Assembly (NCBI GenBank): GCA_021774265.1
Contig: JAJFJG010000165.1
Coordinates: 1 to 34,243 of the forward strand
Reading direction: 5' to 3'
DNA from: Nitrosomonas sp.
GTDB lineage: Bacteria > Pseudomonadota > Gammaproteobacteria > Burkholderiales > Nitrosomonadaceae
DNA length: 34,243 bases
Shown here: positions 9,460-17,078 of the stretch, piece by piece
Layout: each line of letters starts with the position of its first letter
How positions within the stretch are numbered: the first letter of the stretch is position 1
Translations under genes and position numbers: made by a program
Notes under the pieces: generated by a model
The model's database searches: none
What the model was told of the DNA's origin: nothing
What the model saw: only the letters and a program-made list of their open reading frames with translations

Positions 9460-11313
9460 ATGTTTGGTTTTTTTGAACGTCGCATAAATCCGTTCCCACC
9501 GGAACATCCCACAGAACCGCCCAAGGGCTTATATCAGTTTTGTCGACATTACACCCATGGTATAGAGCCTTACCTGATACTAATGGGCGTATTGACAACT
9601 TGCCTGGCGGTTAGCGAAGCCTTACTTTATGGCATTTTAGGGCAGATGGTCGACTGGCTAACAGAAAGAGACCCACAAAATTTTCTACAGGATGAGTGGC
9701 AAACCCTGCTGGGTATATCTTTCTTTATTCTAATCTTCATACCGATTATCGTACTACTACATTCAATGGTGATACACCAGACATTGATAGGCAATTTCCC
9801 AATGATCATCCGCTGGTTATCGCACCGCTACCTTCTTAATCAAAGTTACGCATTTTTTCAGAATGAATTCAGTGGCCGCATTGCCACTAAAGTGATGCAA
9901 ACTGCTTTAGCGGTTCGTGAAACCGTAATGAAGCTACTCAACGTCATGCTGTTTGTCACCGTCTACCTCATTACAACCCTAATATTAGTCGCTAATGCTG
10001 ACCTACGTTTATGTATACCGCTGCTTATTTGGTTATTCGCATATGTCTGCATACTCTATCGCTTTATCCCACGATTAACAAAAGTTTCTGTTCTACAAGC
10101 TGACGCGCGTTCAATAACGACCGGCCGCATCGTCGATAGCTACACCAATATCCTCACTCTCAAACTTTTCTCGCATAACCAACGAGAGTCTGCCTATGTG
10201 AAAGAGGCTATGAATGAATTTATGGCAACGGTCCATCCACAAATGCGCTTGGTGACAGGACTTAATATCAGTGTCTGGTCGATCAATATGTTGTTGGTAT
10301 TTTTCACAGGTGCATTAAGCATTTATCTATGGTCAAACGATGCCATCAGTCCCGGTGCTATAGCTATTGTTTTAAGCATTGCCATACGCTTGACCGGCAT
10401 GTCTCACTGGATCATGTGGGAAGTCAGTAGCTTATTTGAAAATATCGGAACCGTACAAGATGGCATCAATACCCTTTCTAATCCACAAACTGTTGTTGAT
10501 AAACCGAATGTGAATAACTTAGTCATCACGCAAGGCGTCATCAATTTTAATCACGTCAATTTCTCATACTATAAACAAGATCATGCAAATAGAACTAACA
10601 TCTTTAAAGATCTTAATTTACAGATAGCTGCAGGCGAGAAAGTCGGCATCGTAGGTCGTTCAGGTGCAGGTAAATCAACATTGGTTAATTTGTTATTACG
10701 GTTCTATGATATTCAACATGGCAGTATCAGTATTGATAATCAAGATATCAGCCAGGTTAGTCAAAACAGCTTACGCGCCAACATCGCCATGGTGACTCAA
10801 GACACTTCACTACTCCATCGATCCGTACGGGACAATATTTTATTTGGCAAACCTGATGCGACTGAAGAAGAAATGATAGTCGCAGCCAAGCAAGCTCAGG
10901 CACATGAGTTCATCCAAAAACTCGAAGATATCAGAGGCCGCAAAGGCTATGATGCCCACGTCGGTGAACGCGGTGTCACGCTATCAGGCGGTCAACGCCA
11001 ACGTATTGCCATTGCCCGAGTGTTACTTAAGAATGCACCCATCTTGGTACTGGATGAAGCAACAGCCGCATTAGACTCAGAGGTGGAAGACAGCATTCAA
11101 CAAAGCCTGTATCAACTAATGAAAGGAAAAACAGTCATCGCCATTGCCCACCGTCTATCAACCATTGCTGCGATGGATCGTTTAATCATTTTTGACCAAG
11201 GCCGCATTGTTGAACAAGGTAGCCACGCCAAACTAATTACTAACAATCGGCTTTATGCACAACTATGGAGCCATCAGTCCGGTGGGTTCTTGGGTTTATT
11301 AGATAATGAGTAA
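9460..11313 (+). CDS. ABC exporter, fused membrane and ATPase domains
   Basis: A 617-residue half-transporter of the MsbA/ATM1-like exporter type, which works as a homodimer. The membrane domain with about six segments spans about residues 38-310. The ATPase domain (about 355-600) has Walker A GRSGAGKS (399-406), the Q-loop at Gln447, signature LSGGQ (508-512), Walker B ILVLDE (528-533), the D-loop after it, and the H-loop in IAIAHRLST. All key residues are intact. Substrate cannot be read from sequence: the family covers lipids, drugs, peptides and thiol compounds. There is no peptidase C39 domain at the N-terminus. It lies 6 bases downstream of the TraB-family gene, the only functional clue. 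Confidence 0.93.
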   Translation: MFGFFERRINPFPPEHPTEPPKGLYQFCRHYTHGIEPYLILMGVLTTCLAVSEALLYGILGQMVDWLTERDPQNFLQDEWQTLLGISFFILIFIPIIVLLHSMVIHQTLIGNFPMIIRWLSHRYLLNQSYAFFQNEFSGRIATKVMQTALAVRETVMKLLNVMLFVTVYLITTLILVANADLRLCIPLLIWLFAYVCILYRFIPRLTKVSVLQADARSITTGRIVDSYTNILTLKLFSHNQRESAYVKEAMNEFMATVHPQMRLVTGLNISVWSINMLLVFFTGALSIYLWSNDAISPGAIAIVLSIAIRLTGMSHWIMWEVSSLFENIGTVQDGINTLSNPQTVVDKPNVNNLVITQGVINFNHVNFSYYKQDHANRTNIFKDLNLQIAAGEKVGIVGRSGAGKSTLVNLLLRFYDIQHGSISIDNQDISQVSQNSLRANIAMVTQDTSLLHRSVRDNILFGKPDATEEEMIVAAKQAQAHEFIQKLEDIRGRKGYDAHVGERGVTLSGGQRQRIAIARVLLKNAPILVLDEATAALDSEVEDSIQQSLYQLMKGKTVIAIAHRLSTIAAMDRLIIFDQGRIVEQGSHAKLITNNRLYAQLWSHQSGGFLGLLDNE

Positions 11314-11372
11314 AGCAAAAAAACTAGCTCACAACCATTCTAAATTCGAATAAACTCCCAAAAACCTAACCT

Positions 11373-11452
11373 CAATATTGCACCAGTATATTAAATTTAG
11401 GTCTGTAACCCATCAGTTCGGCAATTAAATTCCAGAAACTAGTGCAATATTG
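11373..11452. repeat. Intergenic inverted repeat, 15-bp arms
   Basis: CAATATTGCACCAGT (11373-11387) and ACTAGTGCAATATTG (11438-11452) are inverted copies that match at 14 of 15 positions. Weaker complementarity extends inward (roughly 12 of the next 18 positions). The arms enclose about 50 bases. The repeat lies in the 222-base gap between the ABC gene stop and the PEP-CTERM gene end. There is no U-tract, so it is not a standard terminator. It could be an RNA hairpin, a 3'-end stabiliser or a relic of a small mobile element. Confidence 0.55.
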
Positions 11453-11470
11453 GGCTAGCTTTCTTACTAG

Positions 11471-11506
11471 AAGAAAAACGCCTCGCTGTCAAAGTAGCGA
11501 GGCGTT
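11471..11506 (-). terminator. Terminator of the PEP-CTERM gene
   Basis: A perfect 11-bp stem AACGCCTCGCT/AGCGAGGCGTT (11477-11487 with 11496-11506) with an 8-base loop. On the minus strand it is followed by a T-rich run (complement of 11471-11478). It sits 29 bases past the stop of the leftward PEP-CTERM gene. Confidence 0.9.
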
Positions 11507-11535
11507 ACAAATACTCTTCAAACATCTCAATCAGA

Positions 11536-12384
11536 TTAAAGTGTTTTTGCATGACCACGACGTCGTGAAACACCAACAAAACTAACTAAACCAAGCCCCA
11601 TCAGTGCCAACGTGGCTGGCACAGGAACAACACCTGGGTTAGTAATTGAACCTCCAGCTGATCCAATAATAACGGCTGTACCACTATTATCAACTGCAAG
11701 AACAGGTATGCTACCCGTGTTATCAAAACGATTATGACGTGGTCCACCTGTCAAATCGGCATTAGTCAACCCAGGAAATGCGGCATTACCCGCTGCCGTT
11801 AGGTTAGCGCCAGATCCACCACCACTAACAATAGTTAATGCTGGGAGTAGTGATGTTACCCAACCATAGCCGTTGGACTGGCTGAACAAACCACCACCAG
11901 CACCCAAAAAGTTATCAATGACCGCTGCATTAGCTGTAAAAACCGCTCTTTCAGCTGATGATGAACCACCACCAACATTGCCGCCTGAGTCCATCATAAT
12001 AATACCGGTATTATTAATATTGACGGCGCCATTACCTGCAAAAAAGTCGGCGACGTCCGTAACACCATCAATATTGGTAAAACTCCAACCACCCCCACCA
12101 GCCAATGAAGAAAAACCAAAAGCTGAGGCTGCTGCTCGTCCAGCTTCGCCAGTGCTGCTACTTCCTAGATTAACTACATTCAAATGACCATTTGTGAGTG
12201 CAGATGATGATGCCAGGTTCTCTAATGCCCGTTGCATGAAAAGCCAACCTGTAAGATTTTCTGTGGCAGTTGCACCACCATGATCATCCGCATCGGTACC
12301 AGCTAGAATAAAAGGACCAGCATGAGCCGCACTAACAAACATTACCGACGCAAGTAATGTACTAATTAATGTTTTCTTAAACAT
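11536..12384 (-). CDS. PEP-CTERM sorting-domain protein, possible class I glutamine-amidotransferase-like fold
   Basis: A 282-residue exported protein. A signal peptide (about residues 1-22, ending AAHA) is followed by a Gly/Ala/Asn-rich body. The end is a PEP-CTERM tail: the VPVPATL motif, a hydrophobic segment LALMGLGLVSFVGV, then the basic stop SRRRGHAK. Such tails are recognised by exosortase and archaeosortase-like transpeptidases and mark surface or extracellular-matrix proteins. The body has GIIMMDSGGN, DNFLGAGGGLFSQ and GYGW, a pattern reminiscent of ThuA/glutamine-amidotransferase-like Rossmann domains; this is a guess. A strong AAGGAG Shine-Dalgarno precedes the ATG. It is a single-gene unit with its own sigma-54-type promoter and terminator. 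No exosortase gene is in the window. Confidence 0.88.
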   Translation of the reverse strand: MFKKTLISTLLASVMFVSAAHAGPFILAGTDADDHGGATATENLTGWLFMQRALENLASSSALTNGHLNVVNLGSSSTGEAGRAAASAFGFSSLAGGGGWSFTNIDGVTDVADFFAGNGAVNINNTGIIMMDSGGNVGGGSSSAERAVFTANAAVIDNFLGAGGGLFSQSNGYGWVTSLLPALTIVSGGGSGANLTAAGNAAFPGLTNADLTGGPRHNRFDNTGSIPVLAVDNSGTAVIIGSAGGSITNPGVVPVPATLALMGLGLVSFVGVSRRRGHAKTL

Positions 12385-12444
12385 AAATGTATCTCCTTAA
12401 TCAATTATAATTTTATAGCATTGATTTACGCTATATACACTTAT

Positions 12445-12462
12445 AAGCAATATTCATGCCAA
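12445..12462 (-). promoter_or_regulatory. Sigma-54 (RpoN) -24/-12 promoter of the PEP-CTERM gene
   Basis: On the minus strand the sequence reads TTGGCATGAATATTGCTT. It matches the sigma-54 consensus YTGGCACGRNNNTTGCW at all defined positions except one C-to-T. The invariant GG (12460-12459) and GC (12448-12447) are separated by exactly 10 bases. Transcription would start near 12435, leaving a leader of about 50 bases before the ATG at 12384 with an AAGGAG ribosome site. Confidence 0.85.
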
Positions 12463-12542
12463 AATTGTATATATTTTATTTTTCAATTAGTTATAAATTT
12501 TTAATTATTGGTAGATACATCCTATGTTAAACATTTCGTCAT

Positions 12543-12558
12543 GTACTAAAGTACTAAA
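12543..12558. promoter_or_regulatory. Candidate upstream activator site for the sigma-54 promoter
   Basis: A dyad GTACT-AA-AGTAC (12543-12554) also forms a tandem repeat GTACTAAA-GTACTAAA (12543-12558). It lies about 110-120 bases upstream of the predicted start of the PEP-CTERM transcript, the normal distance for an NtrC-type activator site. The link is positional inference only. The rest of 12463-12807 is AT-rich and holds no gene I can support; it contains the upstream sequences of both flanking genes. Confidence 0.35.
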
Positions 12559-12807
12559 ACTCTATGCAAATGGATCAAACTATTTTGTAATGCACCTACA
12601 ATTTAGATTAAAGTTAGCAAAAAATAGAGAAATAAAACACGTAAAAATGAACAAACTGATAAAATCGCAACAGACATTTTGCAATCAAGAAGCCATCTTA
12701 CTTTTTCCTAAGCCTGCTCTCTGATAAACTCTCTGTTTTTATGTGTAATACTTAAACAATTGCTGACTAATTTGACTAGCAATTCCCTACATACTGAGGA
12801 GCTTTGA

Positions 12808-13539
12808 ATGTTTGACAAATCCGACCGACTAGCGCTGTATTCCAACATCTTATCAGCCGCTCTTGGAGTTTTTCTTATAATCTTTACCGACTTTTTATTC
12901 TCTGGAATAATACTGACAATCAGCGCCTTGGTACTTAACTATACGCTTCGTCACTTCAACAAAACATCGTTTACTATTTCAAACTTAGAAAGAACAATCA
13001 CTATCCAAGACAATAATGGCAGCAAAGCAGCCGAGACACAAAAACATGCGGTTGTTACTAACCAAACAGGTCTTTCAGAATTTTGGTGTAGAAATATCAA
13101 CTCTAATGGGTTTGTTAGCTACATCACCATTAATGGCGCACCGCCTGCTGAGCAAGTACAAGAAGACAGCAACACACATGCAGCAATCAAGTTGGATAGC
13201 AACTTAAAGTCAGGGCAAGCATTTGATATCGAGTTATCTTTCAACCATAAAGACGCGTTTAAAAACACCCGGTGTACACTTGCACATACGGTAGATAACG
13301 AAACCAATTTATTACGTTTAGTGGTTAAACTACCTGAAGGACGCCCAGTTACTTCTGCAAGCGTTTCACGCAAAGTTGACGATGTTGAAACACTACAGCT
13401 TCCACCTGTTATTACTGATAACGGAAATATTGTGGCTGAAATTAGAAACCCATTAATCGATGCAACCTATTACTTACAGTGGGATTATCCTAAGCAAAAC
13501 CTAGCGGATAAGCTCGACCGAATTTTTATCACTAACTAA
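12808..13539 (+). CDS. Hypothetical membrane-anchored protein
   Basis: A 243-residue protein I do not recognise. A GAGGAG Shine-Dalgarno lies 7 bases before the ATG, which supports both gene and start. The N-terminus has two close hydrophobic segments (about residues 13-28 and 31-46). A polar, beta-strand-rich region of about 190 residues follows, without recognisable catalytic motifs. It contains repeated strand-like stretches such as LLRLVVKLPEGRPV and ATYYLQWDY. If the two segments form a hairpin, the C-terminal domain is cytoplasmic; if only one spans, it is periplasmic. It stands alone, with its own terminator at 13563-13600. Confidence 0.75.
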   Translation: MFDKSDRLALYSNILSAALGVFLIIFTDFLFSGIILTISALVLNYTLRHFNKTSFTISNLERTITIQDNNGSKAAETQKHAVVTNQTGLSEFWCRNINSNGFVSYITINGAPPAEQVQEDSNTHAAIKLDSNLKSGQAFDIELSFNHKDAFKNTRCTLAHTVDNETNLLRLVVKLPEGRPVTSASVSRKVDDVETLQLPPVITDNGNIVAEIRNPLIDATYYLQWDYPKQNLADKLDRIFITN

Positions 13540-13562
13540 TCATTGATAAAAATTAAAAGTTT

Positions 13563-13600
13563 CGATCCTTATATTTATTGCTGAATATAAGGATCGTTTA
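13563..13600 (+). terminator. Rho-independent terminator after the hypothetical gene
   Basis: A perfect 13-bp stem CGATCCTTATATT/AATATAAGGATCG (13563-13575 with 13584-13596), an 8-base loop, then TTTATCTT. It lies between convergent genes (plus-strand stop at 13539, prlC stop at 13626), so it may also help end prlC transcripts. Confidence 0.88.
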
Positions 13601-13625
13601 TCTTCAGTTCACAAATATGAGCCAC

Positions 13626-15731
13626 TCAAGCCGTTGATATGCCGTTATGACGCAACAAAGCATCAATACTCGGTTCACGGCCACGAAAAGCTATAAATGA
13701 TTCGAGTGCTGGACGACTACCACCTACGGAAAGAATTTCTTTCCAAAAGCGAGAACCTGTATCGGCATTAACAACATTGCCAGCACCACTTTCTTCAAAC
13801 ATGCTGTACGCATCCGCAGACAGCACTTCAGCCCATTTATAGCTGTAATAACCAGCCGCGTATCCGCCCGCAAAAATATGCGCGAAACTGTTTGCAAAAC
13901 GATTATATGCAGGCGGAATCACAACTGCGACTTGCTGACGAATTTCATTTAGAAGCTGCAACACCGTTTTATCACCAGCTGAGTCAAAATCGTAATACAA
14001 GTGCATATCAAACAATGCAAACTCAATTTGACGCAACATTTGCAAGCCACTCTGGAAGTTTTTAGCGGCCAACATTTTGTCGAATAACACACGAGGAAGC
14101 GACTCGCCACTGTCAATGTGCTGTGTCATATCGGTCAACACATCCCACTCCCAGCAGAAATTTTCCATAAACTGACTTGGCAGCTCTACGGCATCCCATT
14201 CCACACCATTAATACCCGACACACCTAAATCCTCTATTTGCGTCAACAAATGGTGTAAACCGTGACCGAATTCATGAAATAACACATTGACTTCGTTGTG
14301 TGTAAACAAAGCGGGACGGAATTTTCCATCAATACTAACGGGCGCTGAGAAATTACAATTTAGATAAGCTACTGGTGCCTGGATAGCGTTTGCTTCCGAT
14401 CCAATACGTCGTCGAGTAATGGCACTATCCATCCATGCCCCACCGCGTTTCGTCGAGCGGGCATATAAATCAAGATAAAACTGTCCAATGAGTTTTCCAG
14501 TTGAATCGTTGATATCGAACAGTTTAACATCAGGATGCCAATACTGAACTTTGTCCGAGACATCTGCCTGGACAATCTTAATGCGATAAAGGTTTTCTAC
14601 CAGTTTAAACATTCCCGGCAAGACCTTAGTCTCAGGGAAATACTGCTTCACCTCCTGGTCCGAAAAAGCATAACGCGCTTCCCGCAGCTTCTCGCTGACA
14701 TATGCTAAGTCCCAGGCTTCCAATGACTCCAAATTTAATTTTTCAGCAGCAAATACCTGCAATTCTTTAAAATCACGTTCTGCATGAGGCCGTGCTTTAG
14801 CCGCTAACTCACCCAAAAATGCTAGCACTTGCTTTGGTGTAGAAGCCATTTTTGTTGCGAGTGACACTTCTGCATAGCAACTGAAACCCAGCATATGCGC
14901 TTCTTCCTCACACAATTTAAGAATGCTATTAATCAACGGCGCATTATCCCATTCACCTTCATTCATCTGACTGGGGTCTTCGCAATTGAGCTCACTAGCG
15001 CGGGTAGTAAAAGCACGATACATTCTCTCGCGCAATACTCGATTATCCGCATACTGAAGAACCGGCAAATAAGACGGCATTTGTAAAGTAAATTTCCACC
15101 CGTCATTCAATGTTGCATCATTTTTAGCGGCTTCTTTTGCTACTTGTATTGCATCTATTGGAATACCGGTCAGCTCATTCGCATTTTCAACAACCAATGA
15201 AAACTTATTTGTTGAATCCAACAAATTGTCACCAAATTTAGATGAAAGTGCCGATAAGGCTTCTTGAATTTCGAGAAAACGCGCTTTTTTTTCCTCTGGC
15301 AATTCCGCACCGCCCAGTCTAAAATCACGCAGCTCATTTTCAACTATTTTCTTCCGCTCTGAGCTTAACTGTTCAAATTCCTGACTATTACGTAGCTGTT
15401 TAAATTTTTCAAATAGCTGCTGATTTTGTCCAAGCTCTGCATAGAACTGGGTAATTTTTGGCAAATTAGCGTTATATACTTCACGCAAGTCCGAACTATT
15501 CATCACCGCATTTAAGTGCGAAACTTGACCCCAAGCACGAGACAAACGTTCTGTTGTATCTGCCATAGGTTGCACGAAATTTTGCCAAGTTGGTTCTATC
15601 GCATCGCTACGGACTTTATCCATAACTGCACGGCTTTCATCAAGCAATTTTTCTACTGCCGGTGTAATGTGTTCGTTTTTAATTTCTTCAAATCGCGGTA
15701 ATCCAGAAAAATCAAGTAATGGATTTGTCAT
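13626..15731 (-). CDS. prlC: Oligopeptidase A (M3 family zinc metallopeptidase)
   Basis: A 701-residue cytoplasmic M3 peptidase of the thimet-oligopeptidase type, close to the usual length of about 680-700. It degrades short peptides, including cleaved signal peptides. The zinc-binding motif H486-E-F-G-H490 is intact within LFHEFGHGLHHLL. The downstream glutamate ligand is expected in VELPSQFMENF. The start MTNPLLDFSGLPRFEEI is the normal family N-terminus. It is separated from the pyrC-like gene end-to-start by 68 bases and may share its transcript with nothing else downstream. Confidence 0.95.
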   Translation of the reverse strand: MTNPLLDFSGLPRFEEIKNEHITPAVEKLLDESRAVMDKVRSDAIEPTWQNFVQPMADTTERLSRAWGQVSHLNAVMNSSDLREVYNANLPKITQFYAELGQNQQLFEKFKQLRNSQEFEQLSSERKKIVENELRDFRLGGAELPEEKKARFLEIQEALSALSSKFGDNLLDSTNKFSLVVENANELTGIPIDAIQVAKEAAKNDATLNDGWKFTLQMPSYLPVLQYADNRVLRERMYRAFTTRASELNCEDPSQMNEGEWDNAPLINSILKLCEEEAHMLGFSCYAEVSLATKMASTPKQVLAFLGELAAKARPHAERDFKELQVFAAEKLNLESLEAWDLAYVSEKLREARYAFSDQEVKQYFPETKVLPGMFKLVENLYRIKIVQADVSDKVQYWHPDVKLFDINDSTGKLIGQFYLDLYARSTKRGGAWMDSAITRRRIGSEANAIQAPVAYLNCNFSAPVSIDGKFRPALFTHNEVNVLFHEFGHGLHHLLTQIEDLGVSGINGVEWDAVELPSQFMENFCWEWDVLTDMTQHIDSGESLPRVLFDKMLAAKNFQSGLQMLRQIEFALFDMHLYYDFDSAGDKTVLQLLNEIRQQVAVVIPPAYNRFANSFAHIFAGGYAAGYYSYKWAEVLSADAYSMFEESGAGNVVNADTGSRFWKEILSVGGSRPALESFIAFRGREPSIDALLRHNGISTA

Positions 15732-15799
15732 ATCACTCCAAAATAATGTTTCGTTACGGGTTGTTAGGTTATACCGAGATACATTTAATCAATCTTAAT

Positions 15800-17074
15800 T
15801 CAGTCTTCATAAACGACATGACCATTTATTACGGTATATTTTACTTTACCAGGTAGCTCCATTCCCAGAAAGGGCGTATTTTTACCCTGACTTTTAATCG
15901 CGGCCGTCGCCACGGTCCAATATTCTTCAGGGTCAAAAATACATACGTCAGCAGCAGCTCCGGTTGATAAATGACCTGCATTAATACCCAGTATTTTGGC
16001 TGGTTTTACGGTTATTTTTTCCAATGCGGTCACTAATGGCACACGCATTTCCATGCTCCATTTTAATGTCAATGGCAATAATAACTCTACACCCGTTGCA
16101 CCGACCTCTGACTCTCCAAAAGGCAACAACTTGGCATCTTCATCAACGGGAGAATGATCTGAACATACGGCATCAATCGTGCCATCCTGCAAACAAGACC
16201 GTAACGCATCTCGATCACCGGCACTACGAAGCGGTGGCATCATATGACAATTAGAATCAAAGAAATCAATATCCATGTCAGAAAGATGAAGATGATTAAT
16301 TGAAACATCGCAGGTTACTGGCAAACCTTGCTGTTTAGCCGCTCGCACCATATTAAGCCCTTCAGCACTAGACAATCGACACAAATGGAGATTAACTCCC
16401 GTTTCTTTCGTTAATAATAAAATATTGGATAAAGCAATTGTTTCTGCACACACGGGAACTGACGGCAAACCCAGTCGAGTAGTTATTTCACCATCATGCG
16501 CTACGCCATCACTGGTTAAACTCGCATCTTGAGGTCGTAGCCATACACTGAAACCAAAAGTAGATGCATATCGCATGGCTTGCATCATTACACGCAGATT
16601 TGTCAGCGGCACTTCTGACTGACCGAAAACAACACAACCTGCGTCATTTAATTCAGCCATTTCCGTTAGCCGCTCACCTCTCAGTCCTTGTGTTAGCGCT
16701 CCAATGGGATAAACATGCGCCAAATTAAGATTCATTGCACGATACTTGAGCATCTCAACCAGACCAGGTTCATCCAGTGGCGGGTCCGTATCTGGCGGAC
16801 AAGCAAGGCTGGTGATACCACCAGAAACTGTTGCTTCCATTTCTGACTCTAGTGTCGCCTTATACTCAAGCCCTGGTTCTCTCAGTCGTACTGACAAATC
16901 AATCAAACCCGGGCATACAACTAATCCTTGTGCATCAATCACTCGATTAGCCTTAAAATTAGTTGGCGTTTTTCCTATCATATGGATTCTACCCGCGGCA
17001 ATAAAAATATCTTGCACCGCATCAACCCCATTTTTTGGATCAATTAGGCGTCCATTCTTAATGTGAATTTTCAC
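15800..17074 (-). CDS. pyrX: Dihydroorotase homologue, probably non-catalytic (PyrC'/PyrX type)
   Basis: A 424-residue type-I dihydroorotase fold that has lost its metal site. The canonical DxHxHLREPG motif reads D59-L-S61-V-R63-LREPG, so both histidines are gone. The usual carboxylated lysine is Gln129 in ALTQG. The usual CHxST histidine is Arg233 in CRLSS. The DHAPH motif is SDHSPV, keeping Asp306 but not the last His. In Pseudomonas and relatives such a PyrC' is an inactive partner that holds aspartate transcarbamoylase in a large complex; a true dihydroorotase must be elsewhere. The start is GTG (17074-17072), 4 bases after the pyrB stop, so the genes are coupled. Confidence 0.9.
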   Translation of the reverse strand: MKIHIKNGRLIDPKNGVDAVQDIFIAAGRIHMIGKTPTNFKANRVIDAQGLVVCPGLIDLSVRLREPGLEYKATLESEMEATVSGGITSLACPPDTDPPLDEPGLVEMLKYRAMNLNLAHVYPIGALTQGLRGERLTEMAELNDAGCVVFGQSEVPLTNLRVMMQAMRYASTFGFSVWLRPQDASLTSDGVAHDGEITTRLGLPSVPVCAETIALSNILLLTKETGVNLHLCRLSSAEGLNMVRAAKQQGLPVTCDVSINHLHLSDMDIDFFDSNCHMMPPLRSAGDRDALRSCLQDGTIDAVCSDHSPVDEDAKLLPFGESEVGATGVELLLPLTLKWSMEMRVPLVTALEKITVKPAKILGINAGHLSTGAAADVCIFDPEEYWTVATAAIKSQGKNTPFLGMELPGKVKYTVINGHVVYED

Positions 17075-17078
17075 ACCG

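Noticed and set aside
11337..11351. Second candidate BigR-type site (ATTC-N7-GAAT)
   Set aside because: Spacing is 7 rather than 8 and it lies in the 3' region after the ABC gene, not in a promoter.
12524..12724. 66-codon open frame on the plus strand between the PEP-CTERM gene and the orphan gene
   Set aside because: No ribosome site, lysine- and asparagine-rich AT-driven composition, no domain, and it overlaps the likely upstream control region of the sigma-54 promoter.
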